Below are positions 1-4,480 of a stretch of 7,830 nucleotides of DNA, piece by piece. Source of the stretch: Collinsella sp. (GTDB lineage Bacteria > Actinomycetota > Coriobacteriia > Coriobacteriales > Coriobacteriaceae). The stretch spans positions 1 through 7,830 of the forward strand of contig DYAA01000071.1 of assembly GCA_019419405.1 (NCBI GenBank). Direction: 5' to 3'. How positions within the stretch are numbered: position 1 is the first letter of the stretch; the number at the start of each line of letters is the position of its first letter. The position numbers and the translations under genes are program-made. Below the pieces are notes generated by a model that saw only the letters and a list, made by a program, of their open reading frames with translations, did no database searches and was not told the origin of the DNA.

Positions 1-165
1 GCCGCCCAGAATGTTGAGCGCCGTGGTCTTGCCGGCACCCGAAGCACCCAGAATGATGGCGAGCTCGCCGCGCTCGACCGTAAAGCTCGCGCCGTCGAGC
101 GCATGAATGCGGGCATCGCCCTCGCCGTATGCTTTGACGACGTCTTTGAATTCGATATAGGCCAT
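1..165 (-). CDS. ABC transporter ATP-binding protein, N-terminal part (cut by window edge)
   Basis: The minus strand reads 55 codons from an ATG at 165 to the window edge with no stop. The product begins MAYIEFKDVVKAYGEG and contains the Walker A P-loop GASGAGKTT at residues 40-48, which binds ATP phosphate. The aromatic Tyr13 lies where the A-loop that stacks on adenine is expected. The start is supported by GGGAG seven bases upstream. The N-terminal style (IEFKDVVKAYGEGDARIHALDGASF) is that of the MacB/LolD-type exporter ATPases, which usually pair with an FtsX-like permease; that assignment is inferred from the N-terminus only. The ATPase would sit on the cytoplasmic face of a membrane complex. 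Signature motif, Walker B and any permease lie outside the window. Confidence 0.9.
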   Translation of the reverse strand, partial: MAYIEFKDVVKAYGEGDARIHALDGASFTVERGELAIILGASGAGKTTALNILGG

Positions 166-198
166 CAATCGGCTCCCATCTGGTCGGATAACTCTTTA

Positions 199-226
199 GT
201 ATTACCCATTTCGCACCGACCAAAAA
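199..226 (-). promoter_or_regulatory. Candidate promoter of the ABC transporter gene
   Basis: On the minus strand TTTTTG (226-221) and TAATAC (204-199) are 16 bases apart, about 34 bases upstream of the ABC ATPase start. The -35 match is poor. A 7-bp inverted repeat, TGGTCGG (181-187) and CCGACCA (216-222), brackets the -10 element and could be an operator or chance. Confidence 0.3.
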
Positions 227-230
227 GGGA

Positions 231-258
231 CAGGTTTATTTTGGCAGGTTTTATATGG
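231..258. repeat. Two adjacent imperfect 14-bp direct repeats
   Basis: CAGGTTTATTTTGG (231-244) is followed directly by CAGGTTTTATATGG (245-258), matching at 11 of 14 positions. The stretch is T-rich compared with its surroundings. No function is apparent. The rest of 259-360 shows no gene or structure I can support. Confidence 0.4.
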
Positions 259-366
259 GGAAACGGCAGCTATAGATGAGGCGCCGGGGAGGCCGAGAAA
301 TCATCGACGGGGTCAGGCCGACCGCCAAACACAACGCACGCATCTCAATCTGTCAGCCAAATCATT

Positions 367-380
367 CGAACAGCTGTTCG
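367..380. promoter_or_regulatory. LexA-type (SOS) operator
   Basis: CGAACAGCTGTTCG is a perfect 14-bp palindrome and fits the Gram-positive/actinobacterial LexA box GAAC-N4-GTTC exactly. It ends four bases before the first of two overlapping TATGAT -10-like hexamers (385-390 and 390-395). LexA bound here would cover the -35 region of the promoter for the gene starting at 437. The match is seen directly; control by LexA is inferred. Confidence 0.65.
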
Positions 381-384
381 TTTC

Positions 385-395
385 TATGATATGAT
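385..395 (+). promoter_or_regulatory. -10 element(s) of the GyrI-like gene promoter
   Basis: TATGATATGAT contains two overlapping TATGAT hexamers, each one base from the TATAAT consensus, some 40-50 bases upstream of the ATG at 437. No good -35 hexamer is visible at the expected distance; that position is occupied by the LexA-like palindrome. Confidence 0.45.
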
Positions 396-436
396 TCAAC
401 TATCTAAGCAGGCCAATACGCAGAAAGGCGGCCAAC

Positions 437-1075
437 ATGGCGTTCGACTTTAAGAAGGAATGCAAGGAGCTCTACAAACCTGCAAGCAAGCCGAGTATCG
501 TAACTGTCCCGCCTATGAGCTACGTTGCCGTTCGCGGAAAGGGCGACCCAAATACCGAAGGTGGCGAGTATCAAAACGCCCTGCCGCTACTTTACGGCAT
601 CGCCTATACCGTCAAGATGTCAAAGAAAGGCTCAAGGAGTATCGAGGGCTATTTCGACTTTGTGGTACCGCCGCTCGAGGGTTTCTGGTGGCAAGAGTCC
701 CCGAGCGGCGACATCGATTATGTACACAAGGACAATTTTAACTTTATCTCGTGCATCCGCCTGCCCGATTTCGTCACCCGAGATGACTTTGACTGGGCAG
801 TCGCGGAAGCCACGACCAAAAAGAAACTGGACTTTTCCGCCGTCGAACTGCTTAAAGTTGACGAGGGTCTCTGCGTTCAATGCATGCACACCGGGCCCTA
901 CGACAACGAACCGGCGACCGTAGACGCTATGCATGAATACACGACCGAGCTGGGCTATGTTCCCGACCTCTCAGACACCCGTTTACATCACGAAATCTAT
1001 CTCTCCGATCCACGCAAATGCGCACCGGAGAAACTTAAGACCGTGGTTCGTCATCCTATCAAGCGCGCTGAATAG
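437..1075 (+). CDS. GyrI-like small-molecule-binding domain protein
   Basis: A 212-residue protein beginning MAFDFKKECKELYKP. It matches the soluble, cytoplasmic GyrI-like family (SOUL/GyrI fold, PF06445 type). Typical features are the opening strand IVTVPPMSYVAVRGKGDPN (about residues 21-39), the conserved GEYQNALPLLYGIAYTVKMS segment (43-62), the aromatic EGFWWQ motif and the C-terminal HEIYLSDPRKCAPEKLKTVVRHPIK block. Members bind hydrophobic small molecules, and some act as drug-binding or hydrolase proteins; the ligand here is unknown. The ATG at 437 follows AGGCGG (426-431) at good spacing. The gene is single, with an upstream SOS-type palindrome, which is notable because E. coli SbmC/GyrI is LexA-controlled. 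Family confidence is high; a role in gyrase protection is not shown by the sequence. Confidence 0.88.
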   Translation: MAFDFKKECKELYKPASKPSIVTVPPMSYVAVRGKGDPNTEGGEYQNALPLLYGIAYTVKMSKKGSRSIEGYFDFVVPPLEGFWWQESPSGDIDYVHKDNFNFISCIRLPDFVTRDDFDWAVAEATTKKKLDFSAVELLKVDEGLCVQCMHTGPYDNEPATVDAMHEYTTELGYVPDLSDTRLHHEIYLSDPRKCAPEKLKTVVRHPIKRAE

Positions 1076-1105
1076 CGTGGGGCGTCATTTCACGCGCTAG
1101 GTTTT
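1073..1105 (+). terminator. Weak candidate terminator after the GyrI-like gene
   Basis: TAGCGTG (1073-1079, containing the stop codon) can pair with CACGCGCTA (1091-1099) with a two-base bulge, followed by GTTTT (1100-1104). The stem is short and interrupted, so termination is uncertain. Confidence 0.3.
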
Positions 1106-1148
1106 AAGCCAGCCAACCAGCCGCCTCCTAGGCCGTCCGGTAATTATC

Positions 1149-1175
1149 TTGACGCGGCCCGTCGCATCTTATAAG
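1149..1175 (+). promoter_or_regulatory. Promoter for the Abi-associated RNA
   Basis: TTGACG (1149-1154) and TATAAG (1170-1175) are 15 bases apart and close to both consensus hexamers. A start around 1182 would place the first transcribed bases just before the pseudoknot at 1189, which fits a promoter dedicated to a short RNA. The spacer is slightly short. Confidence 0.55.
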
Positions 1176-1182
1176 TTTGTTT

Positions 1183-1246
1183 TGCTAAAGCTGGAAAGCC
1201 TCTCAACGATGCGCAACTCCAGCTCTTTTTCTATCAAGAGGCTTAA
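1183..1246 (+). ncRNA. Candidate AbiF-type structured RNA with a pseudoknot
   Basis: Two perfect interlocking helices are visible. Stem 1 pairs AGCTGGA (1189-1195) with TCCAGCT (1218-1224). Stem 2 pairs AAGCCTCT (1196-1203) with AGAGGCTT (1237-1244). Because half of stem 2 lies in the loop of stem 1, the fold is a pseudoknot. The connecting stretches are 1204-1217 and the pyrimidine-rich 1225-1236. A promoter ends just upstream, and an Abi_2-family reading frame starts three bases after stem 2. From memory, AbiF/Abi_2 genes are known to be preceded by a conserved structured RNA that restrains the HEPN RNase toxin; membership of that RNA family is inferred. The 3' half of stem 2 contains the AGAGG ribosome binding site of the downstream gene. 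The 5' and 3' ends are estimates. Confidence 0.55.
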
Positions 1247-1696
1247 ATGAAATACCGGAAGTCGCGGATATCCATCAACGAACAAATAGCACTATTGACA
1301 GAATACAGGGGTCTTAAGTGCTCTGATCAAAGCGAACTCGAGCGAGCTTTGGTCGAAGTCGGCCACTACAGACTGTCGGCCTACTGGTTTCCCTACAAAA
1401 CCAAATGCAAGTCCGGGATTACCATCTTTCGCGAAGGCACAACATTCGAAACCATCATCTACACGTATGAATTTGACCGAGCCCTCCGGCAGTTAATGTT
1501 TGATGCGGTCGGCAGAATTGAGATCTACCTCAAAAGCAGAATTGCCTATCTTGCCTCTGAGGAACGCGGGCCTTTCTGTTACCCAGATGTCGCCATAACG
1601 AGGCTCAACTCGGCATGTCCATCGCGCTTTGCGCCGCGCTGGGCTACGCAGCCGTCTTTGGCAGCGCCACCAATACGCTGCTCGCACCCATCCTGA
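1247..1696 (+). pseudogene. Truncated Abi_2/AbiF-like abortive infection protein
   Basis: The frame begins MKYRKSRISINEQIALLTEYRG at an ATG preceded by AGAGG (1237-1241). Abi_2 (AbiD/AbiF) hallmarks follow: GHYRLSAYWFPY at residues 39-50, a YEFDRALRQLMFDAVGRIE helix at about 74-92 and IYLKSRIAY to residue 101, then GPFCYPD at 108-114. Family members are usually about 300 residues and carry HEPN-type RNase residues in the C-terminal half. Here homology stops near base 1588, after about 114 residues. The last 35 residues to the stop at 1696 are an out-of-frame reading of chloride-channel sequence. The catalytic half is absent, so the product is very unlikely to be an active toxin. An expressed 149-residue stub cannot be excluded. 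Confidence 0.8.
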
Positions 1697-1809
1697 TTGG
1701 CTGCGAAGTCTTCGGTTTCGGTAATCTGCCGGCATTCTTCATCGTCTGCGTCGCGGCTTACCTGTTCAACATGGATAAGTCGATCTATGCCCTGCAGAAG
1801 CGGGCGTAG
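1588..1809 (+). pseudogene. C-terminal fragment of a ClC-type chloride channel/antiporter
   Basis: In a frame different from the Abi remnant, the sequence reads RHNEAQLGMSIALCAALGY from about 1591, continues through VFGSATNTLLAPILIGCEVFG and NLPAFFIVCVAAYLF, and ends with DKSIYALQKRA and a TAG stop at 1807-1809. This is the membrane-embedded final helices and tail of a voltage-gated chloride channel (ClC) family protein, which normally exceeds 400 residues. Only about 70 codons remain. No ClC sequence is seen upstream; the preceding DNA belongs to the Abi gene. An internal ATG at 1615 has no convincing ribosome binding site. The fragment is best read as a relic left when a deletion joined the Abi and ClC genes. 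Confidence 0.75.
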
Positions 1810-1837
1810 AAAGATGTCCAAGCAAGTGGTCTCAACC

Positions 1838-1913
1838 GGAAACGGCATCCCACTCTAAGGCTGTATTCCGGGACACGGTTTCCGTTTGGGACGCCATTCG
1901 GAAAGCGCATCCC
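1838..1913. repeat. Imperfect inverted and direct repeats between the ClC relic and ogt
   Basis: GGAAACGGCATCCC (1838-1851) recurs as GGAAAGCGCATCCC (1900-1913), 12 of 14 identical. It faces the partly complementary GGGACACGGTTTCC (1870-1883), and GGGACGC (1888-1894) can pair with GCGCATCCC (1905-1913) with one mismatch. The result is two adjacent weak hairpins. They lie about 40 bases past the end of ogt, so they could terminate or protect its transcript, although no T-run is present. Confidence 0.4.
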
Positions 1914-1953
1914 GTTCTTTCACGGCGTCTTGGCTATGCAAAGTGCTCGAACG

Positions 1954-2532
1954 TTATTCCTCGTACGCGCCCTCGAGCCGAAGCAGCCACTCCTTGCGGT
2001 CAAGCCCGCCGGCATATCCGTTAAGCGAGCCGTCGGCGGCAACCACGCGATGGCACGGCACAATGATCGAAATAGGATTCCGCGCGACCGCGGCCCCCAC
2101 GGCACGGGGAGACACAACAGGTGCTTCGTTTCCCGGTACACGATGTCGAGCCGCAACACGCTGGGCGATCTCACCATACGTAGCGACCTCGCCACGCGGG
2201 ATAGAAAGCAGCTCAAACCAAACCTCACGCTGAAACGCCGTGCCAATCATATGCAACGGCGGCGTAAACCGAGGCTCCTGCCCCGCAAAATAAGCATTCA
2301 GCCAAGCCCAAGAACGCTCAAGCACCGAAGAAGCCGCGCCATTTGCCGGACTCACCGAAGACATCCCACCGGTACCAGAAACCGCATCGGCGCCTTCAAC
2401 ATGTTCGGGATCTTCTTTGAGAAGCGTGGAGCCAAAGTGCTCCTGCCCCTCAAACCAAAGCCCCGTCAAACCGCGGCCATCAGCGGCAAGCAGGATTTCG
2501 CCCAAAGGCGAAGCAAACGTCGTCGTGACCAC
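1954..2532 (-). CDS. ogt: Methylated-DNA-[protein]-cysteine S-methyltransferase
   Basis: A 192-residue suicide repair protein that transfers alkyl groups from O6-alkylguanine (and O4-alkylthymine) to its own cysteine. The active site VPCHRV is visible with the acceptor Cys160. The DNA-binding helix-turn-helix region holds FQREVWFELLSIPRGEVATYGEIA (about 100-123, including Tyr119), and the RAVGAAVARNP helix (143-153), whose Arg is the usual base-flipping residue, precedes the active site. The C-terminal GYAGGLDRKEWLLRLEG is typical. The start is a GTG at 2532 with AAAGGAG (2545-2539) six bases upstream. An extra Gly/Ser/Ala-rich stretch at about residues 40-72 lengthens the N-domain linker. 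The upstream reading frame ends within the Shine-Dalgarno site, so coupling is possible if that frame is real. Confidence 0.93.
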   Translation of the reverse strand: MVTTTFASPLGEILLAADGRGLTGLWFEGQEHFGSTLLKEDPEHVEGADAVSGTGGMSSVSPANGAASSVLERSWAWLNAYFAGQEPRFTPPLHMIGTAFQREVWFELLSIPRGEVATYGEIAQRVAARHRVPGNEAPVVSPRAVGAAVARNPISIIVPCHRVVAADGSLNGYAGGLDRKEWLLRLEGAYEE

Positions 2533-2544
2533 CAGCGGCTCCTT

Positions 2545-2880
2545 TCAAAACTCCGCAACATAATACCGCGAATTGTGCAGACAACCCCACAGATACGTCT
2601 GGGCGGGCTCGCAATTGCTTAAGCGAGGCTGTTTTCCCCAATCAAGCGAAGAAGACGCAGGGCTTCGACGCCAGAGAGGTACCTCTATCAGCTGAGCTCT
2701 AATACTTTCCCGAGAAGTGAACGAGTAAAAACGAAGCCCCGGAGCATCCACACCTTTAGCCCAAAAAACCGCAGGATTCACGCTGTAAAACCGCAGGAAA
2801 TAGCGGTCAAAATATGCCAATGCTTCGGGGGTCCAAATAAGCTCGTTCACTTCACGGGAAAGTATTAGACCCCGATTCAC
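2545..2880 (-). CDS. Hypothetical reading frame upstream of ogt (doubtful)
   Basis: An open frame of 111 codons starts at a GTG (2880) and ends in TGA at 2547-2545, where the stop overlaps the ogt ribosome binding site. I recognise no domain. The product is aromatic-rich (AYFDRYFLRFYSVNPAVFW at about residues 22-40) and ends in RYYVAEF. Against it: no ATG start other than the poorly supported GTG, no clear ribosome binding site, codon use much less GC-biased than lysC or thrC, and a 27-bp inverted repeat embedded in it (2699-2725 and 2842-2868). It may be a repeat element that happens to be open, or a lineage-specific small gene whose close spacing would place it in an operon with ogt. Confidence 0.3.
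   Translation of the reverse strand: MNRGLILSREVNELIWTPEALAYFDRYFLRFYSVNPAVFWAKGVDAPGLRFYSFTSRESIRAQLIEVPLWRRSPASSSLDWGKQPRLSNCEPAQTYLWGCLHNSRYYVAEF
2699..2868. repeat. 170-bp segment bounded by 27-bp inverted repeats (MITE-like)
   Basis: Positions 2699-2725 and 2842-2868 are inverted copies matching at 26 of 27 bases, beginning CTAATACTTTCCCG on the left arm. They enclose 116 bp. The arrangement resembles a small non-autonomous element with terminal inverted repeats, but I see no flanking target-site duplication. Just outside the left arm, AGAGGTACCTCT (2675-2686) is a perfect 12-bp palindrome. Confidence 0.5.
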
Positions 2881-2896
2881 CCCAACCCCAAAGTCG

Positions 2897-3053
2897 CCCC
2901 AGGCAGCAGGCGCGACAGCGCCGCGGCTGCCGTCACGGCCCCGCAGTCACCCCAGGCAGCAAGCGCAACGCGCCGCAGCTGCCGGCCGCGCCCCACAGTC
3001 CCCCCAAGGCGGCAGGCGCAAAGCGCCGAGGCCGCCGCCGGGACCAGGGCCCG
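2897..3053. repeat. Three tandem ~53-bp hairpin units
   Basis: Units begin at about 2897, 2950 and 3002, each opening with CCCCA(A)GGC(A/G)GC. Each unit can fold: GGCAGC with GCTGCC in units 1 and 2, but GGCGGC with GCCGCC in unit 3, a compensatory pair change. Inner stems are GGCGC/GCGCC (units 1 and 3) and GCGC/GCGC (unit 2). The tract is very GC-rich. It lies in the 401-bp gene-free stretch (2881-3281) between asd and the ogt-side genes. No coding potential is convincing in any frame. Confidence 0.6.
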
Positions 3054-3137
3054 CAACAACCACGCGCCCCTGCATCAGCCCAGCGGCCCCAACCAACAAC
3101 GACCCCATCGCAGACCGCTTGCAGCAGCGTCACCGCA

Positions 3138-3267
3138 GGCGGGGGCCGGGCTTGGTTTTCAGAACACTCCGCAGACCAGTGTGGCGCCTTGTCCGCGGCT
3201 CCGAAGGAGCAGGACAAGGCGCCACACATGGTCGAGGACGTTCTGAAAACCAAGCCCGGCCCCCGCC
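3138..3267. repeat. 130-bp near-perfect palindrome downstream of asd
   Basis: The outer arms 3138-3165 and 3240-3267 are 28-bp perfect inverted repeats. The inner arms GTGTGGCGCCTTGTCC (3179-3194) and GGACAAGGCGCCACAC (3212-3227) are also perfect. The tip is GCTCC-GAA-GGAGC (3198-3210). Between outer and inner arms the pairing is interrupted, with TCCGCA (3168-3173) facing AGGAC (3235-3239). It starts 14 bases after the asd stop codon on the minus strand, so it could form a very stable 3' hairpin on that mRNA. There is no T-run beyond it. The size and form suggest a mobile palindromic repeat. Confidence 0.8.
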
Positions 3268-3281
3268 GGACAGATCCACCG

Positions 3282-4307
3282 TTACTCGCAGAGCAGCTTG
3301 GCGATCTGGACGGCGTTGGTTGCCGCGCCCTTACGGATTTGGTCGCCGCAGCACCAGAAGGTGATGCCACGCGCGGCCTCGGGGTTCGAGATGTCGCGGC
3401 GTACGCGACCGACCCAAATCAGGTCCTGGTCGGAGGTGTCCATCGGCATGGGGAAGCGGTCGTGCGCATCCTCGGCGCTCATGTCGTCAACTAGCTTGAC
3501 ACCCGGAGCGGCAGCCAGCGCGGCACGGGCCTCTTCCACCGTGATGTCGCGCTCGAACTCAAGCGTGATGCTCTCGGAGTGCGAGCGCAGCACGGGCACG
3601 CGCACACAGGTGCAGTTCACGCGCAGCTCGGGCAGATGCATGATCTTGCGGCCCTCGTTTTGCAACTTCATCTCCTCGGAGGTAAAGCCCTCCTCCTTGA
3701 CGCCGCCAATCTGCGGAATCAGGTTGCTCGCGAGCTGGGCGGCAAACGCGCGCGGCTCGGGAATCTCCTCGCCACGGCCCAGGGCGGCCAGCTGAGCCTC
3801 GAGCTCGGCCATACCGGGGGCGCCAGCACCCGAAGCCGCCTGGTACGTCGAGACGATCATGCGCTTCACGCCAGCGAGCTGATGCAGCGGCCACGTGGGA
3901 ACCAGGCCGATAATGGTCGCGCAGTTGGGGTTGGCGATAAGGCCGTGATGCCACTTGATGTCGTCGGCATTGATCTCGGGCACAACCAGCGGCACCTCGG
4001 GATCCATGCGGAAGGCATGGCTGTTGTCGACCACGACGGCGCCGCGCTTGACGGCCTCGGGCAGTAGCTCCTTCGCGATGTCGTCGCCGGCAGCTCCAAG
4101 CACAATGTCACAGCCCTCAAAGGCCTCGGGACAAGCCTCTTCGATCACGATCTGCTCGCCACGGAACTCGACGGTCTTGCCCGCAGAACGCGCGCTCGCC
4201 AGCAGCTTGAGCTTGCCAACCGGGAACTCCTGCTCGTTGAGGCACTCGAGCATCTGGGTGCCCACGGCTCCCGTCGCGCCCAAAATAGCAACCGTGTACT
4301 GTTTCAT
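3282..4307 (-). CDS. asd: Aspartate-semialdehyde dehydrogenase
   Basis: A 341-residue cytoplasmic enzyme reducing aspartyl-4-phosphate to aspartate-4-semialdehyde with NADPH, the branch point to lysine/diaminopimelate, threonine and methionine. The NADP-binding GATGAVG lies at residues 10-16. The catalytic Cys129 is in NPNCATIIG, Gln156 is in STYQAASGAG, and His243 is in VPVLRSHSESI, matching the family's cysteine, glutamine and histidine. The length is normal. The ATG at 4307 follows AAAGGGGG at good spacing; the frame stays open 29 codons upstream but that extension does not resemble the family and lacks a ribosome binding site. The gene follows lysC by 173 bp on the same strand, with a hairpin terminator between, so partial uncoupling from lysC is likely. 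Confidence 0.97.
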   Translation of the reverse strand: MKQYTVAILGATGAVGTQMLECLNEQEFPVGKLKLLASARSAGKTVEFRGEQIVIEEACPEAFEGCDIVLGAAGDDIAKELLPEAVKRGAVVVDNSHAFRMDPEVPLVVPEINADDIKWHHGLIANPNCATIIGLVPTWPLHQLAGVKRMIVSTYQAASGAGAPGMAELEAQLAALGRGEEIPEPRAFAAQLASNLIPQIGGVKEEGFTSEEMKLQNEGRKIMHLPELRVNCTCVRVPVLRSHSESITLEFERDITVEEARAALAAAPGVKLVDDMSAEDAHDRFPMPMDTSDQDLIWVGRVRRDISNPEAARGITFWCCGDQIRKGAATNAVQIAKLLCE

Positions 4308-4381
4308 GCTTCCCCCTTTAAAGGTTGTGGCTTTTGCCCGCACGCCAAGCAGGCCGATTATTGTTGCCAGTGTATACAAGA

Positions 4382-4408
4382 ACGGGGCGGGCACGAAACC
4401 CGCCCCGT
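4382..4408 (-). terminator. Hairpin terminator between lysC and asd
   Basis: ACGGGGCGGG (4382-4391) and CCCGCCCCGT (4399-4408) form a perfect 10-bp GC-rich stem with a 7-base loop. Read on the minus strand it is followed by TCTTGTAT, a modest T-rich tail. It lies 73 bases after the lysC stop and 75 before the asd start, so it probably ends or attenuates lysC transcripts. Confidence 0.6.
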
Positions 4409-4430
4409 CGAAACGAAACCGAAACGAAAC
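4409..4430. repeat. Tandem 11-bp repeat, two copies
   Basis: CGAAACGAAAC occurs twice in direct succession (4409-4419 and 4420-4430), itself built from CGAAA units. It sits between two hairpins in the lysC-asd spacer. No function is evident. Confidence 0.6.
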
Positions 4431-4439
4431 GCCCCGCCA

Positions 4440-4468
4440 TAGATTTTTGAGGCAAGTCCAAAAATCTA
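4440..4468 (-). other. AT-rich hairpin just after lysC
   Basis: TAGATTTTTG (4440-4449) and CAAAAATCTA (4459-4468) form a perfect 10-bp stem with a 9-base loop, beginning 12 bases past the lysC stop codon on the minus strand. The stem is A/T-rich and lacks a following T-run, so it is more likely a 3' mRNA structure or part of a compound terminator than a stand-alone one. Confidence 0.5.
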
Positions 4469-4480
4469 CTGGGATAGCAG

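Noticed and set aside
1615..1809. Independent small membrane protein gene starting at the internal ATG
   Set aside because: The residues before the ATG (HNEAQLG) continue the ClC family pattern, so this is a gene fragment, and no ribosome binding site is seen.
1930..2622. Plus-strand reading frame (230 codons) opposite ogt
   Set aside because: Arg/Pro-rich translation typical of antisense shadow; ogt on the other strand has all its motifs.
2897..3053. CRISPR array
   Set aside because: Units are contiguous, degenerate and have no unique spacers between conserved repeats.
2933..3370. Minus-strand reading frame across the tandem hairpins and the 130-bp palindrome
   Set aside because: Low-complexity Ala/Gly/Arg translation caused by GC-rich repeats; it also overlaps the end of asd.
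4308..4394. Upstream extension of asd by 29 codons
   Set aside because: The extension covers the promoter/terminator spacer, has no ribosome binding site and does not resemble the enzyme family; the ATG at 4307 has a strong Shine-Dalgarno site.
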